The notes beneath the pieces were generated by a model, which saw only the letters and a program-made list of their open reading frames with translations, made no database searches and was not told where the DNA came from. This document shows positions 1-9,174 of a stretch of DNA of 64,000 nt, piece by piece. Position numbers and translations under genes: made by a program. Origin of the DNA: Simmondsia chinensis (Eukaryota; Streptophyta; Magnoliopsida; Caryophyllales; Simmondsiaceae); contig JAGTTD010000016.1 of assembly GCA_018398585.1 (NCBI GenBank), positions 27,451,212-27,515,211 of the forward strand, in the 5' to 3' direction. How positions within the stretch are numbered: position 1 is the stretch's first letter; each line of letters begins with the position of its first letter.

Positions 1-407
1 GGTTGGCAGGAAGTTGACAGACTGCTTCAAAATGTAAGAAGTAACTTACTTAACCCTCCAGATAAGTTTTAATTCCATCATTTTTAATTAGCTTCCGTAA
101 GAAAGTTCTATTTTCCATCCCGCAACCAAACATCTCTTACTTATTTCCTAGAAAGAAGACCCACAAATTAAATTCTCGAGAAATAAGTTTCGCAATAGTT
201 CATGACTCAATAAGTAGATCCTATAATTGGATTACGAGCCCTTCGTAAACTGTTAGTTTTTACGATGGGAAAATGTCTAAAAAGATAATCTCTAGTGGTT
301 TGCAAACTACAGTGCGTGAATAAAATTACTCGAGTATGGTGTAAGAGGCGTTCACTCCAAGCCTATCTACTATTTGAACCTTGTATAAAGGGATGGGAGC
401 TTGATGT

Positions 408-643
408 TGATACATGTATTAGTGTTAAGTAAAAGTGTAATTAGGAGAGTTAGTTGAGTTGTTGGGTGAATTAGTATAAATACTTGTAACAAATATCAAA
501 TTGGACATTCAATAACAAAATATCTTCTCTCTCTATCTCTCTCTTCCTCTAAACCCTAACCCTAATTCTCTATCTCTCTCTCTCTCTCTAATTCTTCACT
601 ATTCTTTATCAAATTCTAGATACAATCTTAATTGATTGTATCA
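408..643 (+). repeat. 5' LTR (236 bp)
   Basis: Starts TGATACATG, ends GATTGTATCA. The second half is a CT-rich pyrimidine tract (about 523-600) interrupted by the telomere-like unit AAACCCTAACCCTAA. A TATA-like TATAAATAC lies at about 475-483 and would place transcription start just before the pyrimidine tract, so the tract would form the 5' end of the element RNA. The transcription start is inferred. Confidence 0.9.
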
Positions 644-645
644 TT

Positions 646-657
646 TGGTATCAGAGC
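646..657 (+). promoter_or_regulatory. Primer binding site (initiator tRNA-Met type)
   Basis: TGGTATCAGAGC, the standard plant LTR-retrotransposon primer binding site complementary to the 3' end of initiator tRNA-Met, two bases after the 5' LTR end at 643. Confidence 0.9.
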
Positions 658-688
658 TCAGGTTCGTGCTGCATTTTCTTACTCAATC

Positions 689-1450
689 ATGGTGGATGGC
701 ACACGAAGTGTTACAGATTTGTGCCGGATTGAGGCCCGATTGGACAATACTAAGGCTCATTTACATCGTTCCATGGATGAGACGTTTCAAGCAATTAAAT
801 CGGATCTCACTTCAATTAAGCAAGGACAAGGCAAGATTATGGATCTTTTGCAAGAAATTTGTCAAAGAAGATTGGCATCTAGTGAAGCTACACTTGCGGT
901 AAGGGTTACTTGTGTTCTCTATCCTATAAATGACGATATCCTTTACCAAGTATTCTCTCCATTTGGCCCACTTGAAGAGATCAAAATAATCTCATCATCA
1001 ATTTTGGAGGTTAAAGCTCAAGTCCGTTTTTCATCAAGAGCTAATGCAATTTCTGCATTTTTCTTAAATGGAAGAGCTATATATGATGGTTGTTGTTACA
1101 TGGATATTCAATTTTTCAATCTTGAACCTCAAGTATATAACATGACACAACGTATTGGAGGTACACATGATGCCTTATTAGATTGTTATAAGCAACATAT
1201 GGTCGAGGAAGTACAATCGATTCATGTCAAGAGTGATTTATGTATTAAAAGTGAGAGTAAAATTTCAATAATGCAAGTTGAAAATAAAGTTCCACCCTCT
1301 TATGTTGAAATAATCGAGCCAACACCTACACATGAAGTTGTTGGAACTACCTGGCTGAAGAAACATGAGCAAGTACAGATGGGCACTATCAACGTGGATT
1401 CAAGCATTAAGAGGGAACTTGAGGGGTTTGAAAGCTTAGAAATAAATTGA
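689..1450 (+). CDS. Retroelement gag-like protein with PTB-like RRM domain
   Basis: An uninterrupted 253-residue ORF within the LTR element. The frame is open from 632, inside the LTR, but the ATG at 689 is the first that lies past the primer site and is the likely start. Residues 1-65 are charged and heptad-like (IEARLDNTKAHLHRSMDET), as in N-terminal coiled coils of plant gag proteins. Residues 71-146 read as an RNA recognition motif strikingly like the second RRM of plant polypyrimidine-tract-binding (PTB) proteins: VLYPI, then LYQVFSPFG, then GRAIYDGCCYMDIQF and NLE. The rest (147-253) is not recognised. No CCHC zinc knuckle is visible. Inference: the RRM was captured from a host PTB-type gene and may serve as the RNA-binding part of a gag. 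Expression is unproven. A spliced host pseudogene is unlikely because the ORF sits exactly between primer site and 3' LTR. Confidence 0.8.
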   Translation: MVDGTRSVTDLCRIEARLDNTKAHLHRSMDETFQAIKSDLTSIKQGQGKIMDLLQEICQRRLASSEATLAVRVTCVLYPINDDILYQVFSPFGPLEEIKIISSSILEVKAQVRFSSRANAISAFFLNGRAIYDGCCYMDIQFFNLEPQVYNMTQRIGGTHDALLDCYKQHMVEEVQSIHVKSDLCIKSESKISIMQVENKVPPSYVEIIEPTPTHEVVGTTWLKKHEQVQMGTINVDSSIKRELEGFESLEIN

Positions 1451-1477
1451 CTCATTGGAGTTTCTAGTAAAGCTGAG

Positions 1478-1870
1478 ATGACAGAAGAGCTCAATTTCAG
1501 AAAACTGGAAGCTACTTTTCAACCAGAGGCATCTATTGTTTGTTACCCACTGATAGATAAGAGAGCTCAGTTCTCTGGGTTGGATCTAACATTTGAATTT
1601 GCAGGTGATGATTACATTCCGATAATCACCTTTGCTATGACAGAAAGTGAGGTTAAAGCATATATTATATGTTCTATCTTGTGTGTTGATTTTGTACTTC
1701 GGGATGATATTTCATCAAAGGCTGTAATAGAACTTCATGAAGAGATGTCTCAACTTCAAAACTTTGTCAACCAGATATTCGTCTTTGATCCTGGTAGAGA
1801 AATGTTTAAGGGACTCCTAATTGTGCCCTTTGCTAGCAAGAATACTACGAGTTCCAGATTTGTTTCCTAA
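1478..1870 (+). CDS. Second ORF of the LTR element, unknown function
   Basis: A 130-residue ORF that starts 27 bases after the stop of the RRM ORF and ends 43 bases before the 3' LTR. I do not recognise the product. It has no zinc knuckle, aspartic protease motif or transmembrane segment. The C-terminal part (LHEEMSQLQNFVNQIFVF) could be helical. Past its stop codon a short coding-like remnant (DLEGKV) resembles the C-terminal end of plant gypsy polyproteins. It could be a separate captured fragment or a worn-down continuation of the upstream ORF. Confidence 0.5.
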   Translation: MTEELNFRKLEATFQPEASIVCYPLIDKRAQFSGLDLTFEFAGDDYIPIITFAMTESEVKAYIICSILCVDFVLRDDISSKAVIELHEEMSQLQNFVNQIFVFDPGREMFKGLLIVPFASKNTTSSRFVS

Positions 1871-1900
1871 ATTTTCGACCTTGAGGGCAAGGTCGTTGTC

Positions 1901-1910
1901 GAATGGGGGA
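1901..1910 (+). promoter_or_regulatory. Polypurine tract
   Basis: GAATGGGGGA, mostly purine, three bases before the 3' LTR start at 1914. This is the position and composition expected for the plus-strand primer of an LTR element. Confidence 0.7.
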
Positions 1911-1913
1911 TAA

Positions 1914-2279
1914 TGATACATGTAGTAGTGTTAAATAAAAGTGTAATTAGGAGAGTTAGTTGAGTTGTTGGGTGAATTAGTATAAATACTTGTAACAAAT
2001 ATCAAATTGGACATTCAATAACAAAATATCTTCTCTCTCTGTCTCTCTCTTCCTCTAAACCCCTCTTCCAACGCCAACGGTTACTGATTGTGCCAGCTAC
2101 GTCCTTCCTCTATGGGACTTAGCCCAGACAGGCTAAACTTATCACCCCACTGACATGGAAGAGGAGCGGAGGGACTGATTACTTTCCTGCTAACCCTAAT
2201 TCTCTCTCTCTCTCTCTCTCTCTCTAATTCTTCACTATTCTTTATCAAATTCTAGATACAATCTTAATTGATTGTATCA
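1914..2279 (+). repeat. 3' LTR (366 bp, with 128-bp insertion)
   Basis: Same termini as the 5' LTR, and nearly identical to it apart from an extra 128 bp at 2063-2190 and a slightly different CT repeat count. The LTR ends at 2279 with TGTATCA, followed by the target duplicate GATGT. Confidence 0.9.
2063..2190. repeat. 128-bp block present only in the 3' LTR
   Basis: Inserted between AAACCC and TAACCC of the LTR's telomere-like unit. The 5' LTR reads straight through at this point. The block starts CTCTTCCA and has the complementary TGGAAGAG at about 2156-2163. No target duplication is evident. Because the two LTRs are identical when an element integrates, the block was gained later by the 3' LTR or lost from the 5' LTR. 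Confidence 0.7.
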
Positions 2280-3373
2280 GATGTCAAGTAAGTCACAACA
2301 ACAAAGCTCGAATGGATGTGAGAGTTGTTGCGAGGTCTAAGTGGTCGAGATCAAAAGGTCTTTAAATGTGTTCGCAGAGAATTAAAAAAATCTTAGGAAA
2401 CACATTCAAATCTTGTCTCTTTTTATGTGGATAAGTGTAAACAAATTTGGATTTGCAGCTTTGTCAAATCCGTGGAATGGGGTGCGAGCATGGCACCCGA
2501 TTGACTGATCGAGCTGACATTAGCTCTTAGACAGACCCATAGGTTAATGGGGGTGTTACATAGGTTATCTTAATAATGCTAAGGAATTCCATGCTTCGCT
2601 TAATGGGTTGAGTTATAGAATTGAATTTGAGTGTTTTTGATAATCTCAATACGCCGAGTCTGAGTTAGGGGGCGCAATTCATCAATGTACGTAAATAATT
2701 CAAAAAAACTCGTTAAACTTATTAATGGCTTGTTGATGTTCATAATTAGCTTGAAAATGGTTCTATAATGGCTAGATAGTAATTCGAATGGCTTGACTCT
2801 GTAGTGAGCTTTATCCACAATCTTTACTAGATTATGAGCTCGATAACGATCTCGGCTTGACTCTGTACCAAGCCCAACGCAACTCGAAACGACGTGAGTT
2901 GGCAGAGTATCAAACACACTAGTTTCTTATTGAATTGAGTGCAATCAAAAGTTCAAAAGCTTGGATCATGCTCAACTCGACTAGTTTACTCCCTTAATAG
3001 CGGAAGGATGAGTTGGATTTGGTAAAATGAACCATATATTTTATCATATTAAGTAACTTTATATATATACACACACACTCAATATGGCAAAATACATGGT
3101 GATCCTTGTTTGATGGGAGGTTTGCCTACAACAGTAAAACTGAAAAAAAAGTAAATTACAGATTAGTAACATGAGGTTTAGTGTATTAATTTTTAGTTCA
3201 GAAACTTTGTAAAATAGTTTTTTCTTCTAAAAATTATATATATTTAATAAAATAGTCCAATTAATGATCTGAAAGGGTGTAAAAGTTATTGCTACTTGTT
3301 AGTAAACCCATCGTCGCTTTGCTATTTTCCTCATTCCACACATGAACGCAATGTTGTAACATTATTAATAAAG

Positions 3374-3710
3374 CTCGGGCTTGGCTCGGCTAGATCTAAG
3401 CTCAGCGAGCTCGAATTAAACTTGCAAAATTTCAGTTCATTTTAGCTCAATATAGGCTCGTTTGGGATTGTTTAAGCTTGGGCTCGGCTCAATTAGGTTC
3501 AAATTTGACTTACTCTAGTCATATTTAATTAGATATATTATATTAAGAAAACCTTGTATAAGCTCGCAAGCTTACAAGTTCGAGCTTCACTGGGCTGGGG
3601 CTCGGCTCGATGAGCTAAACAATTCGGCTTGGCTCAGCTCGAGCTCAAAGCAAACTGAGCCTTTTGAGCTTTATGATGAGCCGGGTCGGCTCACTTACAC
3701 CCCTAGTCGT
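3374..3710. mobile_element. Degenerate hAT-type MITE rich in GAGCTCG words
   Basis: Repeated words of the type GCTCGGCTC and GAGCTCG, ending in CTCACTTACACCCCTAG, which matches the terminal inverted repeat of the better preserved element at 5741-6336. The left terminus is missing, and the left border coincides with the end of duplicated segment A. Confidence 0.55.
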
Positions 3711-4010
3711 CGATGTTCACCATCACTAGGTTATGTCCTTAAGGGACATCTTTAATTGAATTAAAAGTTTGTTGATCACATCGATTTTAACTGGTAATTC
3801 AATAAGTCTTTATGATATTTATCTTTTTAAAAATTAAGATATTTTATTATATATATTAAAAAATAAAAAAAGGATAAAACTTCAAGTTAACTGCATGAAA
3901 ATTTCCTTTTCTATATATATATTCCAAAATTGAGAATTCCTATTGCTTATAATTATTTTCATAAATTAATATCCTTTCAGTATATATATAATCAACTTAT
4001 ATTATACAAC
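3711..4010. other. AT-rich intergenic stretch
   Basis: No gene or intact repeat seen. It ends with the 14-bp target duplication (3997-4010) of the SINE that follows. Confidence 0.5.
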
Positions 4011-4255
4011 AAACCTAAAATGGCACCAACACGCAAGCACTGGTTCCTATTAGAACTTTGAAGTTAAGCGTGCTTAGGCGAGAGTAGTACCAAGATGGGT
4101 GACCTCTTAGGAAGTCCTTGTGTTGCACCCCCTGGGGGTTCTCGGAAATAGCCTCTCCTCAGGGTAGCACTCTTGAAGGAGGAAGGCTGCGTACATCCAC
4201 CCCCTCAGACCCTGCTTAGGTGGGAGCCCTTGAGTCACTGAAAACATCGCTTTTT
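4011..4255 (+). mobile_element. 5S rRNA-derived SINE, copy A
   Basis: Flanked by a perfect 14-bp target duplication TTATATTATACAAC (3997-4010 and 4256-4269). The head matches plant 5S rRNA, including the internal pol III promoter: AAGTTAAGCGTGCTT (box A region), GAGAGTAGTACC (intermediate element) and GATGGGTGACCTC (box C), and runs on to the 5S 3' end (TTGTGTTGCACCCC). The tail (AGGCTGCGTACATCC, then GGGAGCCCTTGAG) matches the 3' end of the RTE LINE fragments of this window. The element ends in a short T run. This copy keeps more of the 5S 3' end than those at 31.7 and 47.6 kb. Confidence 0.9.
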
Positions 4256-4261
4256 TTATAT

Positions 4262-4790
4262 TATACAACGACAGCAACAAATTTAGTACCCCAAAGGCTC
4301 TCATCTGAGCAGGTTATGAGGGGGTGAGATATACACAACCTCAAAGAAAGGCTGTGTCCGCAGGCCCCCACCCCTAAAAACAAAGGTAAATACAAGTGAA
4401 AAGTAAATAAACGCAAGAAGATAGAGCAAAAAGAACATAACAGGGTAACAAGTAGCAAGAAACCAACAATGAAATAGCAACAATACTGCATGCAATCAAG
4501 CAAGCAACAATCAGCTATATCTAATGTGAAAGCCTAGGGAATTATGCACCACTTTCATTATTCCCCTCCATCCTAAACCACTACGTCAACTACACCTACT
4601 TTAACTCGCCACTTCGCTCCATCTAAAGCCATCTTCTCATTTAGGTTCAGTTGGGTACGGTTGTGCTTCATCCAACTTTTCTTTGACCCGCATCTATCCC
4701 TCCTCTCATACATAATGTGAAGTTGATCCCATTTGCTAATAGGGGCAGTGCTCTGTCTCCTCTTGACATGATATCGAATTTAATCATAAT
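4262..4790 (-). mobile_element. RTE-type LINE, 3' fragment
   Basis: On the minus strand this ends in the same GGGAG/CCC tail with (TTG)n-like sequence as the other RTE pieces. Further in it encodes a worn copy of the RTE C-terminal region: a CGSKKSW-like stretch and an 'EKMALDGAKWR' stretch around 4595-4700, compare the 'EEMALDRAQWR' of the fragment at 18.3 kb. It is truncated at the 5' side near 4790. SINE copy A sits directly at its 3' tail. Confidence 0.65.
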
Positions 4791-5740
4791 ATGTAAAAAA
4801 GTGAGTATTATATTAAATAAATTTAGTGTAGAATTAGGTAGAAAGTAAAGTTATAAAAAATTGCAAAAGGCACGCCGGGATTAGTGGCCCACTTTTCCAT
4901 TCGCATCTTGCAGGCGGGATTCATGGTATCATGTCCATTATTATTATTAATTAACTTTAAATTAATTCCTAATATTAGTAAGTTTATTGAAAATATTTTT
5001 TTTAAAAATAATTTTTTATATTTTATTTTATCACAAAATTGATATCGTGTTTTTCAATTTTTACGAGGGCTCGTTTTGTCGTCTAGTTGTAATCTTATCA
5101 TTTTAACATGAATTTTTTCTAAACGTATTTGAACACCCTAATAAAAAAAGCGAGCTTGATTAGTGTAACGCAGTGGCAAATTTAGGAATTTAGCAATACA
5201 GGATCCGTGTTTATACTAAATAATTAAATAAATAAATCTATAAAAATAATAATCAATACGTGGGTTTATATTATATATATAATATTAGAATAAATTTATA
5301 TTAATATCTAGTAAAAGAAAATTATATTAATATCTAAACGGGATTATTTAAAAAAAAATGTTACTTTTAGTGTTGGAAGTTATTGGAAAATAAATATATT
5401 AAAAAATTATTCCTTATATGTATCTGATGAAATCAGTTCACTGCTAAATAAATATGGATCTTAATTATAGTTTTTGTATTGACATATTTATACTTGTAAA
5501 GGTCGGGTGGATGGTAAAGTTGCGGGATCCATGCATCCTGATAGTTCCAATGTGTGTCCGCCCCTACTCTTCCAAACATTAGGTCTCGAGTTTGAACTTA
5601 TCTTTCCCGTTTTGACATGTTAGTACTGTACCTAGATAAAAATTATATAATTGGTACCATTATTGGAAAAAGAACTTTAAAAAGCCATTAAATTATTGGG
5701 ATCATGCGGACAAAAAAGGAAAAGGGAACCTAGTTATTAG
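4791..5740. other. AT-rich intergenic region
   Basis: No coding potential, RNA gene or clear repeat boundary seen. It ends with GTTATTAG (5733-5740), the left target duplicate of the following MITE. Confidence 0.5.
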
Positions 5741-6336
5741 TAGGAGTGTAAATGAACCGAATGTTCAATGAACTATTCGTGTTTGAAATCGATTAGGGCT
5801 CGTTCGTGTTCATAATTAGGGCTCGATAACTTATCGAGCCGAGTTCGAGCAAGCTCGATAAGCTTAACGAGCTGAGTTCGAACAAGGGGATGCTCGGCTC
5901 GTTAATGTTCGTGAACAGTTCGATAAGAGCTCGTTAAAAGCTCATTGAAAAACTCGTTAAGAGCTCGTTAAAGGCTTGTTAGCAGTTAATATTAACTCCA
6001 AAATAGTTTAATAATGGCATGATAGTAACTTGAATAACTCGGCTCGATAGGGAGCTCGACTCGATATCGTGTTTGTTATGAGCTTGATTTCATTCGATAA
6101 CGAACTCGGCTCGACTTGATAAGGAGCTCGAATTGGTTCGATTAGCTTAATGAGCCGAGCCGAGCCGAGCCGAGCTTCGAGCACAATAAAATCTTAACGA
6201 ACCGAGCTCGAACAAGGGGTTGGAAAGCTCGATAAGAGCTCGGCTTGAACTCAAGCTCGATAAATCTTAACTAACCAAGTTTGAACAAAGGGATGCTCGC
6301 CTTGCCTCGACTCAGCTCAGCTCATTTACCCCCCCG
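5741..6336. mobile_element. hAT-type MITE (596 bp) with GAGCTCG repeats
   Basis: Bounded by the perfect 8-bp target duplication GTTATTAG (5733-5740 and 6337-6344), the size typical of hAT elements. The termini are imperfect inverted repeats: TAGGAGTGTAAATGAACC at the left, and GCTCATTTACCCCCCCG at the right. The interior is built from degenerate repeats of GAGCTCG, GCTCGATAA and GAGCCGAGC. No transposase remains. Confidence 0.85.
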
Positions 6337-6454
6337 GTTATTAGGTATGATGAGTTATGTTGTCACTAATGCTAAATTAATTATTTAGTGAAGTTGGTAC
6401 TATTGGAATACTTGGGACCATTACCAACAATGTATCGGATCTAAACTCTTGTTT

Positions 6455-8045
6455 GATTGGTATGAAGTTGGCAGACTTCTTCAAAATGCAGGAAGTAACT
6501 TATATAACCCTTCAGGTAAGTTCTAATTCTTTCATTTTGAATTAGCTTCCGTAAGAAAGTTCTATTTTCCATTCCGCAATCAAACATCTTTTATCTATTT
6601 TCTTGAAAGTCGATACAGGAATTGAATTCTCGAGAAATAAGTTTTCTGTAGGAATTTAATTCATATGGTGACAAAACAAGCCCATTGTCTAAGACGAGTC
6701 TCGCAATAGTTCATGACTCACAAGTAGATCCTATAATTGGATTACTAGCCCTTTGTAAGCCCTTAGTTTTTATGATGGGGAAACGTCTGAAAAGATCATC
6801 TCTAGTGGTTCACAAACTACAGTGTGTGAATAAAATTACTCGAGTGTGGAGTAAGAGGTACTGTTTGAACCTCGTATAAAGGGATGGGAGCTTGATGTCA
6901 AGTAAGTCACGACAACAAAGCTCGAATGAATGTGAGAGTTGTTGCCAGGTCTAAGTGGTCGAGATCAAAAGGTCTTTAAATGTGTTCGTAGAGGATTAAA
7001 AAAAAATTTAGGAAACACATTCAAATCTTGTCTCTTTTTATGTGGATAAGTGTAAACAAATTTGGATTTGCAGCTTTGTCAAATCTATGGAATGGGGTGC
7101 GAGCAAGGCACCCGATTGACTGATCGAGCTGACATTAGCTCTTGACAGACCCATAGGTTAATGGGGGTGTTACCTAGGTTATCTTGATAATGCTATGGAA
7201 TTCCATGCTTCACTTAATGGGTTGAGTTATACGATTGAATTGGAGTGTTTTTGATAAGTTCAATACGTCGAGTTTGAATCAGGGTGTACGCAATTCGTCA
7301 ATGTTCACAAACAGTTTAAAAAAACTCGTTAAGCTCATTAATGGCTTGTTAATGTTCATAATTAGCTCAAAAATGGTTCTATAACTACTTGACAGTTATT
7401 CAAATGGCTTGAATCAGTAGCGAGCTTTATCCACAATCTTCACTAGATTATGGGCTCAATAACGAGCTCGGCTTGACTCTATACCAAGCTCAACACAACT
7501 TGAAACGACGTGAGTTGGCAGAGTATCAAACACACTAGTTTTTTTATTAAATCGAGTTCAATCAAAAGTTCAAAAGCTCGGATCATGCTCCAGCTTAATA
7601 AAGCTTATCAAACTTGAGTTCAAATAAGGAGGAGCTCAACTCGACTCGTTTAATCCCTTAATAGCGGGAGGATGAGTTGGATTTGGTAAAATGAACCATA
7701 TATTTTATCATATTAAGTAACTTTATATATATATATGTACACACACACACTCAATATGGCAAAGTACATGGTGATTCTTGTTTGATGGGAGGTTTGCCTA
7801 TGCCAGTAAAAGTGAAAAAAAAGTAAATTACATATTAGTAATATGAGGTTTAGTGTATTAATTTTTTAGTTCAGAAACTTTGTAAAACAGTTTTTTCTTC
7901 TAAAAATCATATGTAATTAATAAAATAGTCCAACTGATGATCTGAAAGGGTGTAAAAGTTATTGCTACTTGTTAGTAAACCCACTGTCGCCTTGCTATTT
8001 TCCTCATTCTACACATGAACGCAATGTTGTAACATTATTAATGAA
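6455..8045. repeat. Duplicated segment, copy B (unoccupied)
   Basis: Second copy of the segment at 1-3373, without the LTR element. It keeps the single target site GATGT at 6894-6898. The first ~235 bases (about 6447-6690) are a MITE with ends CTTGTTTGATTGG and GACAAAACAAGCC. A run of ATATAT and ACACAC lies at 7723-7750. No coding sequence. Confidence 0.85.
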
Positions 8046-8454
8046 GAAGTATTGGATGAAAGACCTATTTTATACCTTTATATATCATCGTTTGGACTAT
8101 TTTATTAAAGTAAAAAAAAGGTTGCCCAGCTTTGCCCATTTTCCGCAACTGAGGCGCTGTCTAGGAAGAGAACTGAGGAGTATAAGTAGTGGACATTCTA
8201 GATTTGGATTTCGGAGTAGCATTGACGGTCAATCTACGAGAATATTTCATGCAATGGTGGACGAAGATGCAAGTGACACCAACTAGAGCTTGGAACCAAA
8301 AGATAACCCTTAATTTTATGTTGTTGATGATGCGAGGCCTACCAGGATTTGAATTATGAAAGATTCGAGTGTTTCTCAATTCAAATGTTGCAGAATTAAA
8401 ACTTTATTATGTCTCAGAATATTAATATATAATTTATACTTAAAATTAATATAT
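8046..8454. other. Unassigned region
   Basis: Past the end of the duplication. An ORF crosses 7969-8286 but has no recognisable domain and overlaps the repeat border, so I do not call a gene. Confidence 0.4.
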
Positions 8455-8950
8455 AAAAAGAGCTATTTACATTTTAGTACCCTAATATTTTTAGAAATTA
8501 TAAAAAATAACCTTGACCTTTTTGAATTATTAAAAAGCCCCTAATTTTTTATCGTATCAATAAAAAGGTCCCTCCCAAGCGTGATAACGTCATTTTTCAT
8601 CGACAGAGCTGACGTGGCAATTACTTATTATTAATGCTACAATAAAATAACATAAAGTACACTTCAACGCCCTTATTAGTATTTTATAAGCACAAAATTC
8701 GAAATGTTGCATAACGTAGAAGCTATTTTTTTTCACTTAATTTGTTTGGTTATCAAATAATATTTTTGTTAGTATTAATAAAAATACAGCTGTCACATCA
8801 ATTCTGCCGATTACAAATGACATCATCAAGTCAGAGAGCAGCCTTTTTATTAATACGATAAAAACTTAGGGGCCTTTTTATTGATACGACAAAAACTAAA
8901 AGAATTTTTTGTTATTTTTAAAAATATCGGGATATTAAAATATAAATAAA
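8455..8950. mobile_element. MULE-type MITE with long inverted arms
   Basis: The left arm (CTATTTACATTTTAGTACCC and on) and the right arm (ATATTAAAATATAAATA, near 8930-8948) are inverted copies. Both contain 'GACCTTTTTGAATTATTAAAAAG'-type sequence and its complement, in short stretches. Same family as 15053-15580 and 49550-49937. Target duplication not clear because both flanks are A-rich. Confidence 0.65.
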
Positions 8951-9174
8951 AAAAAGGGAAAAGGATGGGGTAGTTGGAATTAGTTAAGGAAATAGACAAG
9001 AATAGGGAGCTCCCGTGAGTGAGAAAAGCGACAATAATCATTGCTGTCATCCATCATTTTCAATGTTTCCAGTTCACATGCATTCCTTCTTCACTTTATT
9101 TTTTTAATTTTATTTTTAATTTTTTACTTTTTGGTTGGCATTTCGATTTTGTGTTGTGTTTAGGTGTATTTCAC

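Larger units (their letters stand above)
408..2279 (+). mobile_element. Short non-autonomous LTR retrotransposon encoding an RRM
   Basis: A complete 1,872-bp LTR element. The LTRs begin TGATACA and end TGTATCA (inverted termini). It is flanked by the 5-bp target duplication GATGT at 403-407 and 2280-2284. The unoccupied site is preserved in the duplicated segment, where a single GATGT sits at 6894-6898. A tRNA-iMet type primer binding site follows the 5' LTR, and a purine-rich tract precedes the 3' LTR. The internal region is only about 1.27 kb. It holds two ORFs, 689-1450 and 1478-1870, and no protease, integrase or reverse transcriptase that I can see, so it must rely on a helper element. 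Over their alignable first ~150 bases the two LTRs differ at about three positions, so the insertion is recent. Superfamily is uncertain: the residue pattern just before the 3' LTR (a 'DLEGKV' coding remnant near 1880) looks gypsy-like. Confidence 0.93.
1..3373. repeat. Duplicated segment, copy A (interrupted)
   Basis: Positions 1-407 and 2280-3373 match 6455-8045 closely, in the same order and orientation. Shared landmarks include the stretch around 130-400 (6600-6898 in copy B), the sequence after 2285 (6899 on), and the tail around 3300-3370 (7970-8045). Copy A is split by the LTR element at 408-2279 and lacks about 60 bases present in copy B near 6645-6705. The left end runs off the window. 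Similarity stops at about 3373 / 8045. The segment contains no gene. Its first 190 bases belong to a dispersed MITE family also seen near 17.5, 22.4, 25.2 and 38.4 kb. Confidence 0.85.

Noticed and set aside
4011..4130. 5S rRNA gene
   Set aside because: Only part of 5S is present with substitutions. It is fused to a non-5S tail and bounded by a 14-bp target duplication, so it is a SINE. The same holds for the other six copies.
4107..4304. Protein-coding ORF (minus strand)
   Set aside because: It is the antisense of SINE copy A. Similar ORFs at 12653-12841, 32706-32909 and 48985-49197 also fall in SINE or tail sequence.
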